A stretch of 64,000 nucleotides of DNA from Malania oleifera (Eukaryota; Streptophyta; Magnoliopsida; Santalales; Ximeniaceae): contig NC_080423.1 of assembly GCF_029873635.1 (NCBI RefSeq), forward strand, positions 92,177,191 through 92,241,190, given 5' to 3'. This document shows, piece after piece, positions 45,301 to 56,782 of this stretch. The first letter of the stretch is position 1. Each line of letters begins with the position of its first letter. The translations under genes were made by a program, and so were the position numbers. Below the pieces are notes generated by a model. That model searched no databases and was not told the origin of the DNA. It was given only the letters and a program-made list of their open reading frames with translations.

Positions 45301-48300
45301 CCGACTACTAATTAAAAATTGAACAATCCTTGGCCTTCACCACACCAAGGGTCAAATCCTTTAACATGAAATCATCCTGTACAAATAAATTATCCCAGTT
45401 CTTCAACCCAAGCTCCTTTCAATTTCCTTTTATACTTGTGGCACCTTTGAATTTGGTTGTATAATTATATCATTCCTCAAGCTGACGCATTCATTTTCTT
45501 TGCTTGCATATCTTGAACCCTTCAAATGATTTACCCATATTGCATAAGCTGTTGGGCCACTAGGTTAGCTGAAATACACTCATTTCTCATTCTACTTTGA
45601 CCCATCCCAACATCCACATTCTAGCCACTCATACTTTGCACATGCTGCTTTTCAAAAAGCTAGGATATATGTACCACAAAACATAACTGCCATAAGAATA
45701 TTCCATAGCATAAATGTCACAGAAATATTTCATTACTATAAATACACATTTCAAAAATTCCCACGATCTATCTGTTGCAGATTAAAAAAACCAGAAACCT
45801 GTATATCTCAGGAAGTACTATAATCTAGCAGTTACAGTGTGACAAAACTAGTAACCTAACCATTTTAAATCAGACGAAGACATTACCCTAAAAATGTTCA
45901 TCCATGGTTTTAAGTACAAACAAAAAGAGCCAGTGTGACAAAAATGTTTATCAATTGCAAAGTGAACCTGCCCTTTTCAAACATCAAACATAGCATCCAA
46001 ATAACAAAGAATGTAAGTGATTTATCAAATCCAAAGGTAATTGGAAAGACGGGTTCATCAATCAAAGCAAACCATCCATACCAGAACAGCATCAACACAA
46101 AAACAGCATTGCGGTAGAAGTTGTACAGAATCAAATAACCAACACGCTGGTAATTCCAGTGTCCATGCACCAGAAGCAATCTTTTAAGAAACCGAAACTG
46201 TCCCATAGCAAAATCAGATGCCATCACTGCTTGACGCCCTTCCTGGCCACATATGCCAATGCCAACATCCGCCATTTGGATCATTGAAACGTCATTAGCC
46301 CCTATCAAGGCATCATTAGTCAGAAGTAAGACACCAAAAAAAAAAAGCTTCACCCCAAATAAGCATACATTTAGGATTAACAAACATTTAAAACAGTCAC
46401 AAGTTCCACAACTAAATGGCACCCAGTACGCTGCTGCCAACCCCCTCCCTCAAAAAATGAAAAAACGAAAACTTTTCCCTCTTAACAAATAATTTATCAC
46501 TATGACCAACTCACCATCACCAATAGCCAGAGTCATGTCATCAGTACGGCTCTTAACTAAATCAACAATTCCAGCCTTTTGCAGGGGTGCAACACGACAG
46601 CAGAGCACAACCCTACAGGAAATTGCAAGGTCGAAAAGCTGCCAAAAAATGAAAGCATGACCTAATAAGATAAAATGCATTGCATGAATTTACAATGATC
46701 CAGCAGTTAGTGACAATGATGCCGAAAAAACATGTTTAGAAAGGATGTTTTAAGACTTTTAAGAATGGCAATGGCTAATGGGATTTTATTTTGAATTTAA
46801 GGGTTAATCCTAGCCTTTGGGTTTTCAATTTTGCTTTGGGGAAAGCAATCACAGCAAAGAATTGGAAAATAAACAGAAATAGGCTATATGTTTGTAATAA
46901 GAAAATGCAAAGAGCCAGACGCATCTAATAATGTCATTGTCCCAACTAAAAACTTTTGTTTAGAAGGGAGGAAAGAAACATGCCTCTGATTCCAGATCTT
47001 TTTCTAATATGTAAACCAGGCTATTCCCATCAATGATGAGTGCTAGTGGCACATTCATCAGTTCTCCTTCCTTCCCTGCACGCCATTGTGGCTGGTCAGA
47101 AGGCTTTATGTCATCAGGAATCTCGAGATAATCAATTTCTGCACTCTTTTTCCATTTCAAACTTTGCTTCCTGCGATCTAATGATTTCACACCATACTTA
47201 GCCTTTGCCTCTGCCAAAAGGTTTCTGCATTCATTCTCTGAACTGCCATTAATAATAATCATCTGCATATCTGCAGTCAGAAGTTTGCAAGAGAGACCAA
47301 TTGAAATTGCTGTCTCCTGCTTATCTCCAGTCAAAACCCAGACCTTGATTCCTGCTTGCCGGAGGGACTCAATGGCTTCCGGTACCCCATTCTGTAACTT
47401 GTCCTCTATTCCAGTAGCCCCCAGTAGTTTTAAGTCGCATTCTATTAAAGCAGCTGTTTGGCGCAGTTTTAAAGATCTGTCTACCAGAGACGTACTTGCA
47501 TCTTCATACCTGCACTTCCACTCCTCAAGTTCTGCATCTGTAAGATCCCTGGCAGCAATTACAAGGGTGCGCAAACCTTGCGATGAGTATTCAGTCAGAT
47601 GGCTCTGAGTTGCATGCCATATATGATCATCTCCCTGAGAGCCTTTTGCTAAAATGCTGAACATTGAAGTATCAGCACCCTTCACCAACACCTTTACAGC
47701 ATTGTTAGGAAATCTGATAACAACGGACATTCTTTTGCGCACACTATCAAACTCGTGCAGACCCAACACATCCAACCTACATTTTCCACATATAAATGAT
47801 TTAAGTTATGAATTGATGAATGCACAAGATCTTTATGGCAAAATAGCATGGGACTAGTACTTTTTATTTATTAATAGCACAATCAAAATCATCAGTATAA
47901 TGATATTTGACTAGGAACATCAGTAGATGAACATAGCACATAAAGTCAGAGCTTTCTACCTTAGTTTCTCACCATTGACATCAACCATAATATGCCCAGA
48001 AGTGCGCTCAAAAAGAGTATATCCATAAGCACAAGCTGCAAGAACTAGTGCTTGCTCATCAGGGGATTCACCCTGATAGTCTAAAGATTCTACATCTTCA
48101 TGAAATTCACTTCCTGAACAACCAGAAGTCTGATTCTGGGAAAACATAGGGATCACAGTATTACATGCTGCCAGCGTAAGGAAAAACTCATGTGCGTAAA
48201 TCCTTTCATTTCCATTCAAGTCCGTATGCAATAATTCCATGAGTTCAGAATCTATTGCAATTTCATACTTGAGCTTCCATCTCCTATCCACAGCTGCAAC

Positions 48301-51300
48301 AGCTGCAAAGAGCACATAAAATGATGAATTACAAGAGGAAAACATTCTCCACAAGAACTAGTAACTGATACAATGTTCAACAGCATTTGAAAGGCTGTCA
48401 TAAAAAGAAAACTAATAGACATCTGATATTGTTTGTATTAGATAATAATGGAGAGGCACGTAAACAAAGCCAAAAATACTTCTGGGCCAAAAGAGAAAAT
48501 AACCAATATGTAACACAATAAAATTTCTATCAAAAGGGAAAAATGCTTAGTATTCCTACGTCAATATATTTTAGCCTCCAACGATAGCATAAAAAGCACT
48601 TGGCATTGTAGCTCTACCGTCAAAACTCCATACAACCACCCCTGTCCCTCCGAGGTGGTCGAAAAAGAAGAAAGTGACATGAAAGGAGGGATCATGAGAA
48701 TAGCACTAGCACACTAAGATGGGAACTCACACAACTTGAGCACAATCACAATAATCAAATAACCAAAAAAAAAAAAAGAACACACTTTAGTTCAAAAGTT
48801 CTCAGACGGCACATGTTGTTTCCATTAATGAAAAGGGGGAAAAGAAGGATAAGGATAGAGAGGTTGAACAGCCACGGTTCTGCAAACTAATCATAGCTGA
48901 TAAATCATGATACCGATTGCCTCACAACAATCATTTTCTTAACCATTATAATTATATAAATTCCAAGATTCAACACTTAAATTGCTGTCTCTTGATAGAA
49001 TCATACAAGAGATAAAAAGTAAGAAGTTTCCTTTTTTTAATAAAAAGGAGTGTATTAAGCGGCATTTGAAGCCAATTGCAGGTCAAGCACCAAATGGAAA
49101 ACAAAAATTGTAAAACGCCAACAAAAGTAAATTCAATCAAAAAGTGGGACAAGCTAAAAAAAAATGCTTCAAGAAAGGATGCTTCAAAACCTCAATTGTT
49201 CTTCTAATTTAACCTTTCAGGCTTACCAAAGTAGGCAAAACAAGGAGCTTCTCCAAGTATTCCAACTATCATACTAATCCAGCACTTGGCCTTGTTGCCC
49301 AACTCAAAATAAAAATAAGAAAACTAGCTCCCAATGTCTTCAAAAGACATGACAAAAGAAGGATAACATGCACCACCAAGTTTGTAGTCATCATAGGCAT
49401 AGTCATATACAAGTAACAGTGTATATATTACTATCATAAACTACAATTTGAGTAATATTACTATGGAAACTACTTTTGAGCAACGCCATCATACCAGTTG
49501 AATGTAAGTCCCTCAAAGTAGACTGCCAATTCATTTTTTATAGAGACCAAACTAATACAAGACCACATAAATGTAGAAGTGATGGAGGACCACCAATGGA
49601 GAACTTAAGATGTTTGCAGTGTAATTATAGCTTTAGAAATTAGGATTTGTATTTTAGTTTGGAAAAATTCTGGTTATTTTAGAAGTTTAGTTATTCAGGG
49701 TTATTGTGTGTATTTTAAGCACTTTGGGGTTATTTTGTATTTATTTGTTTTATTTGTAATGTTGAGTGCACAAGTAGTGCCTGTGTGTAATGTATTGGGT
49801 TGTTTGAATTCAGAATTGGTTTTCAGAACTGGTTCATCTCCCTCCCTCCCTACAGTTTGGCAAAGCAATACTGGCAAATTACAACAACAACAACAACAAA
49901 ACCAAGCCTTAGTCCCACTAAGTGGGGTTGGCTATATGAATCCTTTTGAAAGGACAAAATTATTTTGGAGTTACCACTTTTTACATTCTTACAAGGACCA
50001 ACTAGTGTATCAACTAGTCCTAGACTCCTCGGCAACTTTCTTCTCGTGTCAACAATGGTTACCTTAAATTTGAAGACCTCATGTATAGGTATGCTCTTAG
50101 TGAAGAACCTTTGTGTGTTGTACTGGACAGTTATCATTTGAATTCGGAATTAGTCTTCAGAACTGAGTTCCTTCCCTCCTGGTTTGGCAAAACAATACAG
50201 CCAAAAAGTAAAGGGACAATTTTATCTTGGAAAACCTCTTATCACCACCCTGTTTGAAATGAGGTATACTTTAAGAGAGAAATCTGCCGCCACATTCTTA
50301 CAAGGAGCAATCAGTGGACCAACTGTGTAGTCCCAGGCAACTTTCTTCTAGTGTCACTGATTATTACCCTAAATCTAAAGACCTCTAGTATAGGTGTGCT
50401 CATAGCGAAGAAACCAGAATGTGATTATGGTCAAAATAGGGTTGCAAGATGAAATTAAAATGCATATACTCTGCAGAACCGAAAACAGATCCATCACTCT
50501 TTACTTAAGGCATACCACATGGCTTTGGAAAGTTGAGAGATTTCTCAGAAACCCACCCTCCACTTCTAATGTTAAAGGTCTTCATCAGCATATATCAATT
50601 TCTCAATCAACGCAAAGTAGACATTGACCCACACAATATTCTCAAGAGAAAACTAAAATTGTTAAGAATAAAAAAATCAAATATAGAAGTGGCCATGCAA
50701 ATTGTTGTAAAATTGAGTCTCACGACTACATAAATGATTGGCATATTATTGGTGCGCAACTTTTTGATTCTTTAGTGGGCACAATTCATTCATCTTCTTA
50801 TCAAAATAGGCCTTAGACTTGTCTCTAGAGACCCTAAACACTTTTGGTGCCTCTAGGTCATATATTGACCTTGACTTGTAGCCAAACTTGGCTATTCAAA
50901 TTAGCAAGGTCTTCAAGATGACTTGCCAACTACTAGGATAAATATGTTTGTCAATGACCTTGCACTTCAACCTCTATTGCCCAAAGAATGAGCAACAACA
51001 ATTAGTTGCTCCATAGTTTGATGAAAATTATTTGGTCATGGAACCTATTGTTGAAAATTCCTTTGAGATGACTTCTCCTCCATACAGTAAATATGTGCCT
51101 CCATCCCTCACCATCTTCTCACCATATACTTTAACCAAGACCAAGCCTAATGAAACATTTTCCATCTTCCTAGAGCATGAACTAAACACATATTGTTTGA
51201 GTTGCCAATAAGATTTGGATATTAAATTGATTTCTTGTTATCGTATCAGAGGACATTGCAGCCTTTATGCTACTTCCAGTAGAGGGTTCTTTTAGATACT

Positions 51301-54300
51301 CTCCCATAGTGATCGGCAATGCAATGCAGTTAGTGCCTCCAATGGATTTGCCTAATTGTCCAACTTTGATCCCACTCATAAAGTTAAAGCAACCAAGACA
51401 TTTTAGAACTCGAAGTCGAGTTCTCTCTAACAAAGGGAGTTTGATGGAGGACCATCAATGGAGAACTTTGGTGCTTATGTAACTATAACTTTGGAATAGT
51501 TCTAGTCATTTTAGAAGTTTAGTTACTTAAGGGTTATTTTGTGTATTTTAAGTACTCTGGGCTCATTTCTTAATTATTTGTTTTAGTTGTAATGTTGGGT
51601 GTAAAAGTAGTCTTTTTGTGTCTCGTACTAGTAAGTTATCATTTGATTTCAGAATTTGTTTTCAGAACTGATATATATATTTATATATATCTCCCCCCTT
51701 CTTCTTTGATAACTTCTGTCTCTAATTTCTGTTCCATCCAGCTGTTTCTCTTCTCCCTTCTATTTTCTTCTTCTCTCTTTTTTCCTCCTTCAGTTCTCTC
51801 TCTGTTTCTATTTCTTATTGCCCAATGTCAAGAGTTAGTACTTAATAATCTATTCTCTAAATGTGATATTCCTATCTGTTGATGGTGTGGAAAAGAATGG
51901 GGATCATAATCTAGGTTGTTAAAATCGGGATCCTTCATAGGATCATTGAGAGGGTCTGCAGGATCAGATTGTAGGATCGAATCATGGATCGTAAGATCCC
52001 ACTTACAATGTAAAGTAAATTAAACATTTATATATTTGGCAATTTATGACAACTCTCAATAAAATAATCCTAAAATCTTGGTAGTAAGTTTAAGAAATTA
52101 AAACAAATTTCAGAAATGTAGTTAGCTTGCTAGCTAGCACCTAGCAGGTTTTTCCTTCAATGTTTTTGACCTAAAAGGAAAATCTGAATAGCCTGAATTG
52201 CAAAGTGTTCTGCAAATGCTAGCTTATTTATTTAATAAATATAATTAAAAAGAAAAGCAAGAAGGACGAAGAGATGAAGGAAGAAGAAATTCCTAATCTT
52301 AATTCAATGAATTGATATAAATTTCTCAGTTTCTGCGATACTGTCATCAGACCATAAGAAGAAGAAGAGGAGAAGCAGGAAAAAAAGAAGAAGAACATTT
52401 TGTTAGTCGCAAAGAAAAGAAAAGGAAAAAGAAAGCTATATGCTCTCTGCCTTGGCAACAAGATAGTCTCTGGCTTGTCAATAATAAGAAAAATAGAAGA
52501 GGAAAAAGTTTTAAGAAAAAAAAACAACTACAAAGACATTGCATAACAGCTACAGGCCTGCAACTATAGATAGTCTCTGGCTTGTCAATAATAAGAGAAA
52601 AAGAAGAGGAAAAAGTTTAAAAAAAAAAAAACAACTACAAAGATAATGCATAACAGCTACAGGCCTGCAACTATAAGCTCTCAGCCTAACTCTGCAACTC
52701 GCTATTTGTTGAAGCTCTCTGCTGATCTCAAAGCTCTCAGCTAGCCTCTATTGTTGCTGGAAGAAGGAACAGTCCAAGCCTAGTCAACCTAGGATATGTC
52801 TATCAAGAACTCTAAGCTCTTAGAGAACTTTCCATTTTGAAGGAAGTAAGCTTTCAAGAGATGCACAACTGCTCTCTTGACTTGGATTAAACAAATCCTA
52901 GCATGCTTTTTACTTTGCCCTTAATGCATTTGAGCCAACGAGACCAAATTTTGTGTCCATTGCAAAAGTAAAATGTTTGGACCAATAAAAATATATGTAT
53001 TTAGCCTTTTTCTTTAAAATCCTAAATAGGGTAAACCCATATTCCATTGCAGAAGTAGGATTGGTGGGATCGCAACTAGGATCGCGATCGTAAGATCCTA
53101 ACAATCCAAATAAGATTCTACAAGGATCCTACTTGATTAAGATTCTACTTAAGATCCGAATCGATTAGGCAAGTACAGATCATAAGATCATAGAATCGCA
53201 CGATCCAGATCGGGATTTTAAAAACCATGATCCTGATAATGTGTAACAAGGTTGTGAGAAAAGACATGGTGGCCTTAAATAGCATGCAACTGTGGGAAAA
53301 AAAATACTGCCATCCACATTTAACCAGGAAATGGTTTTGTTGCAGCCAAAACCAAATCTAAGATGCAAGCACAGAGTCAGCTTAGTGACTAATCCGTCTC
53401 TTATTTACAAGAGTGCCTCTAGTTTGAGAGCTTATGCTATGAGTTGAAAAGTTATTGACAGAGTCAAAGATTTAGTGCCTCCCTTCCAAGGAAAGTGTCA
53501 TGGATGAAACAATTCATAATCCAGCAAATGAATTAGAATTACAAAGCAAGAATGGTTTGGTAGGAAATGAAAGATCTTTAAGCAATCAAGCAAGTATTGC
53601 AAGATTTTTTTGATAGCAAAAGATTTAAATAACCAAAATGGGAATTTCAACAATTGAAGAAAAAATTTGAAAATGAAATAACAACAGAAATGCTCAAAAC
53701 ATAATTACTAATAAACTTTTACTGCCGAAAAAAAAAAGGTGAATCTGAGTGACCCAAGATGACTACCAGTCTACCAGCATAACCAAATCAAATAATAACA
53801 AAGAAAGATAATATAAAACTATTGACAGGATGTAGGCATTTAAGTGGGGCTTAATAAGCTAAAAAAAATATAACTTGATATCTAACAAACTAAAGAAGAT
53901 CATCAAAAAAATAAGTGATTATACTCTCATACCATCTTCCTGCAAAGGATCCGACACGAGTGAGAAGCTACCATATTTCTTCCCATATACGCTCGCTGTG
54001 CGGAATTCCATTTTGTTTTCTGTGAGTGTGCCCGTCTTGTCTGAAAATACATAGCGAATTTGACCCAGATCCTCATTGATGTTCAAAGATCTGCACTGAA
54101 ACCTTGTGCCAGTGCTATGATCACACATATGCCTGTCTTCAATCATGAAGTAGGATTGTCCCAACCGAACCAATTCCATTGTAATGTAGAGAGATATTGG
54201 TATCATTATCTGAAACACTATAATAGAACTCAGAAAAGAAAAAAAAGTCTCCATGGCAATTCCATAATATTTGTAGTTTTTCTGGCCATTTATCCCTTTC

Positions 54301-55676
54301 ATGAAATATCTTTTCCTGTAGTACGGCAAAGTATCAAGCTGCTCCTTGTGACGTTCAAGCCATAGGCCCATACCAAGAGCCACTACCAGACACATGCCAA
54401 GAAGAAAAATAGACAACCACAGGGTTTCTCTGTTCATATAACTCTCCAGTCTGCTTCTTTTAGAAGGAGAGGCAGCACTGTTCAACATTGCTTTTGTTTC
54501 TTGTCCAGCATACACAACAACACCAATTACCCATTCAGTGTTCTTCAGCTGGCAGCCACGCAAAATGATATTTGTTTGGCTGAGAGGAAATCTTTGCCCT
54601 TTAAACTCCATGTTGGCTGTGAACTCATATATATTCCTATTGGGTTGCTCACATCTGATCAGCCCTGAAATTGAACCCTCTTCAAACACCGTTAAAGCTG
54701 TTTCCTGCCTAGCATACCTTGTCTTCAAGTTAGATTCTCCATCCAAATTCATTGTCTGAATATATGCAATTCCACTAGGATCACTTGTCCCCAGCAAAAC
54801 CATATCACATGGAATGGTCTCATCAGCACAGATCTTCACAACTTCACCAGCTTGTATCTTCTTCCATTTTTTATTTCGAAACTGGCCAAATTGAAGGACT
54901 AAAGCCTCCCGGTTGTTCTCCTTGCGGTCTGATCTGTGTCGTCGCCAATCCTCATATCCATCTTTAATAGCCGTGACACAAAGTACAAATAGGAGAGGAA
55001 AAAGGGATACTGTTCTCCCAAAGACCGCAAGAGGCGGAAGCTGGTTGAGAGCAGCAATCGCTAGGAAATATAGATATGCAACCCTATGAAACTGAATGAA
55101 GAGGTTTTTGGGCAAGAATGTGATCAACGTGTATTTGCTAGTTCGGATTTCATTCCCTGTGAACTCATACTTATTCGTCCGCTTTGGATCATTGATATGT
55201 ATCAACCTCGGATTATCTTCATGGAATAGATTATCTTCAAACTGTGCACTTTTGTGGCGAATCCTCTGGGATTTGTTCAGCTTTTCCTGCATCAAAGACG
55301 AAGGCCCAGATATTTCGAACGCAGCAGAATTGTCATGCAACTCCATTGCACCCCACGATACCAGGCGTTTGTGGTCCTGATTGGGGCATTCCAAAGGAAT
55401 AGGCTGCGCGAACTGCAATTCAGCTGAATGGAACCGTTTTGCTGTAGCAAGAGAAGCTGATTGTTCAAGGGATTTCCCACTAGCGTCACTAACAGAGACT
55501 TCGTCTTCGTTCACCTCAAGGAAGTGACTTTGTGTATCATCAAAAATGGAAGAAGAGAAAGAAGTACTGGAGCAGAGACAACTGCAGGAACCAACTCTCA
55601 CCGAATGTGGATGCACCACAGTTGAAGGATTCAATGCACGATGGGACGATGACAGTAATGGCTCCCCGGAACTCAT
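42157..55676 (-). CDS. ALA1: Phospholipid-transporting P4-ATPase (flippase), ALA1 type
   Basis: This is a P-type ATPase that flips aminophospholipids to the cytosolic leaflet, normally with an ALIS/Cdc50 beta subunit (family knowledge). Exons: 55,676-53,933; 48,302-47,960; 47,776-46,984; 46,638-46,515; 46,301-46,082; 42,934-42,476; 42,358-42,157. They total 3,885 nt, 1,294 residues, with phases fitting at every junction. Residue marks: long N-terminal tail 1-150; first membrane pair about 197-240; DGES 312-315 (actuator); third and fourth membrane segments about 419-441 and 480-500 with PISLY; phosphorylated Asp546 in [18 protein letters not shown] 728-731; TGDK 845-848; GDGAND 1000-1005; further membrane segments to the end. 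All catalytic motifs are intact. The length is somewhat greater than the roughly 1,160 residues I recall for Arabidopsis ALA1; a 40-50 residue insert before residue 940 adds to it. The ALA1 assignment rests on the N-terminal tail and overall fit. Confidence 0.95.
42476..42934 (-). CDS. ALA1: ALA1 exon 6
   Basis: Residues 1075-1227 plus two bases, with the C-terminal membrane segments. It contains [14 protein letters not shown] and [16 protein letters not shown]. The acceptor is GCGTATAG, the donor TATTG before GTTAGC. Confidence 0.94.
42935..46081 (-). other. ALA1 intron 5 (3.1 kb)
   Basis: GT-AG intron. It holds a roughly 240-bp direct duplication (44,764-45,206) and a G-run of potential quadruplex type at 44,084-44,113. 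A 133-codon plus-strand frame at 42,979-43,380 has no family resemblance. Confidence 0.9.
44764..45206. repeat. Direct duplication, period about 242 bp
   Basis: Copies at about 44,764-44,966 and 45,007-45,206 share TTTCCATGCTATTAGCTAAC and AATACATCTTTGGCTCAATT with few differences. Confidence 0.92.
46082..46301 (-). CDS. ALA1: ALA1 exon 5
   Basis: Residues 1002-1074 plus two bases. It completes [11 protein letters not shown] and holds [20 protein letters not shown] and the following membrane segment. The donor is TTCTG before GTATGG. Confidence 0.94.
46515..46638 (-). CDS. ALA1: ALA1 exon 4
   Basis: Residues 961-1001 plus one base: [20 protein letters not shown] and MTLAIGD. The acceptor is TTTTTTGGCAG, the donor GATG before GTGAGT. 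Confidence 0.95.
46639..46983 (-). other. ALA1 intron 3, probable GC-AG intron
   Basis: 345 bp. The phase-0 join of exons 3 and 4 needs a donor at AG before GCATGT. The nearest GT donor (GCAT before GTTTCT) breaks the frame. The acceptor is a standard TTTGGCAG. Confidence 0.8.
46984..47776 (-). CDS. ALA1: ALA1 exon 3
   Basis: Residues 696-960: the rest of the nucleotide-binding domain (VKGADTSMF) and the [12 protein letters not shown] hinge. A lysine/arginine-rich stretch at about 896-907 is likely a surface loop. The exon ends CAGAG before GCATGT, which would be a GC donor. Confidence 0.93.
47960..48302 (-). CDS. ALA1: ALA1 exon 2
   Basis: Residues 582-696. The acceptor TTTGCAG and the donor AAG before GTAGAAA keep phase with both neighbours. 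It contains [13 protein letters not shown] and [12 protein letters not shown], the start of the nucleotide-binding domain. Confidence 0.95.
49580..49880 (+). mobile_element. LTR fragment (TGATGGAGGACC family), copy in intron 1
   Basis: It starts TGATGGAGGACCACCAATGG at 49,580 and follows the same line as 51,442 (TTTTAGAAGTTTAGTTA, TTTGTGTATTTTAAG). The end is unclear because other repeats follow directly. It is antisense to the gene. Confidence 0.6.
49790..50412 (+). repeat. Diverged direct duplication in intron 1
   Basis: Lines around 49,805-50,100 recur at 50,140-50,400: TTCAGAACTG, TTTGGCAAA, ACATTCTTACAAGGA, GGCAACTTTCTTCT. The copy at 50,140 lacks the (ACA)n tail segment. A third partial copy lies near 51,630-51,670. 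Confidence 0.65.
49881..50110 (-). mobile_element. RTE-type LINE or SINE 3' end, relic
   Basis: On the plus strand (ACA)n at 49,881-49,899 is followed by AAACCAAGCCTTAGTCCCAC, then TAAGTGGGGTTGGCTATATG. Read on minus this is the familiar ending ...AAGGCTTGG-(TTG)n of plant RTE LINEs and of SINEs that use their machinery (general knowledge). The upstream body is degraded. Confidence 0.6.
51442..51830 (+). mobile_element. LTR (TGATGGAGGACC family) with upstream purine tract
   Basis: It starts TGATGGAGGACCATCAATGG at 51,442, preceded by CAAAGGGAGTT, a possible polypurine tract. The sequence before it (about 50,760-51,441) may be internal sequence of the same element, but no protein domain is legible. 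It continues to a CT-rich block; the end is not resolved. Confidence 0.5.
51914..53229. mobile_element. Candidate non-autonomous DNA transposon, GATC-rich ends
   Basis: The left end GGTTGTTAAAATCGGGATCC and the right end, read in reverse, GGTTTTTAAAATCCCGATCT form imperfect terminal inverted repeats. Subterminal zones (51,940-52,000 and 53,060-53,220) are dense in GATC/GATCC motifs. No transposase is encoded. Flanks ATAATCTA and ATGATCCT are at best a degenerate 8-bp duplication, which would suggest the hAT type. Confidence 0.5.
52462..52675. repeat. Tandem duplication, unit 107 bp
   Basis: Two adjacent copies starting GATAGTCTCTGGCTTGTCAA at 52,462 and 52,569, with few differences. They lie inside the GATC-rich element. 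Confidence 0.95.
53933..55676 (-). CDS. ALA1: ALA1 exon 1 (start to phosphorylation site)
   Basis: Codes for residues 1-581 plus one base. The start ATG at 55,676 ([11 protein letters not shown]) fits the ALA1 N-terminal pattern. It holds the cytosolic tail, four membrane segments, the actuator loop with [10 protein letters not shown] and the [13 protein letters not shown] line. The exon ends GAAGATG before GTATGAG. The open frame runs 14 bases past this donor to a TAA, which is intronic. Confidence 0.95.
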
Positions 55677-56396
55677 AAATAATTCTCCAATGAAAACATT
55701 GGAGAATCGTATGAGTAAACTGCTCCCTCTCTCGGATTATGAGCAAAAAACTGCTGCCTTCATAGAGCTTTTCCCGCTGCCCACGCACACTGAAATTGCA
55801 TCAGTATGGGGAATTTGATTTCCCTTCGTTCATGCATAACAACTCATCGCCCCTAAAATCCCTCAATCAACAGAAAAAAAAAATCAACTCATTTCATACT
55901 AAGCATCACAATCAATTGGACAGATAACCCCAGTGCTCCTCCGCCGAGGTCAATTTTATTCAAATCAACACCTTCTCATGGAGAAGAAATTATTGCAGAT
56001 AAAATCCCTACAAATCCTTTAATTCGAATATGTCCTCAGCCACAGAAAATTTAAGCGACTGAATGAATCAATACGCCAGCATAAACAGATCAAAAAGTGG
56101 GCATTTAACACGCGCAGCGACAAAAGTTCACGGATTCATAAAACGTAAACACCTCAATTCGGCTTCAAAATGTGGGCACACCCGCTCGTCGCCCCGCAAA
56201 CCAACAACCAATTACGGATCCTCAGAAGAGCCAAAACTGGAATTTCAGAAAAGACAAACAAATTACACAGATTAAGGACGTACCGGAAAATCACACAGAC
56301 GCTCGCAAAACCCTAGGAAGGCTTCAAAAGCACTGTTGCCCGCAAAAAACCCCAAAATTCAAAAAACAATTTCGACACATAACCCTGACGATCACG

Positions 56397-56448
<52 letters not shown>

Positions 56449-56460
56449 AGTCTGTACCTG
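55677..56460 (-). promoter_or_regulatory. ALA1 5' leader with a probable leader intron
   Basis: On the minus strand a good donor CACAG before GTACAG lies at about 56,455. Acceptors TTTCAG and GGCAG lie near 55,800 and 55,790, about 115 bp before the start ATG. A spliced first exon upstream of 56,456 is therefore likely. This is inference from splice signals only; the unspliced leader would also be possible. Confidence 0.45.
56403..56446 (-). repeat. (GA)n, sense-strand (CT)n, in the ALA1 leader
   Basis: About 22 GA units on the plus strand; read CT in the sense of ALA1. A second tract lies at 56,749-56,776. Confidence 0.95.
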
Positions 56461-56559
56461 TGTGGATGACAACAAAAACGTAAAGAAGGAGGCAAATGCA
56501 GATACTTATCGCCTCGAGATTTGCATCGGACGTGTCCTTCAATGCACTGAATACGAAAT

Positions 56560-56743
56560 CATGTAAGCAGTGCAGGCGTCAGCGATTGCAGATCTGATCC
56601 GGCGGTTGGCGCTGATCTCACCCTCAAAGTCTCAGTTTTAATTACCAGGAGATCGACTTTTCTGCAACCGCCTGAGCTCGCAGCACAGCGCAGATCAATA
56701 GGGCTCCTTCGAAGATGGCGACGACGGAGAAGCAAGGCGGCCT

Positions 56744-56782
<39 letters not shown>

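Larger units (their letters stand above)
48303..53932 (-). other. ALA1 intron 1 (5.6 kb), filled with repeats
   Basis: GT-AG intron. It holds a GATC-rich inverted-repeat element (51,914-53,229) with an internal 107-bp tandem duplication, LTR pieces (49,580 and 51,442), an RTE/SINE-like tail (49,881) and a local duplication (49,790-50,412). Removing it joins residues 581 and 583 in phase. Confidence 0.9.

Noticed and set aside
47285..47608. 107-codon frame opposite to exon 3
   Set aside because: It is the antisense shadow of the flippase coding exon; the same holds for the plus-strand frames opposite exon 1 at 54,060-55,818.
52228..52544. Ser/Phe-rich minus-strand frames
   Set aside because: They lie in a GAA-rich part of the GATC-rich element inside intron 1.
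53919..53932. Reading of exon 1 through to the TAA at 53,919 as a short flippase
   Set aside because: The frame passes a good donor, and later exons continue the protein in the correct phase with all expected motifs.
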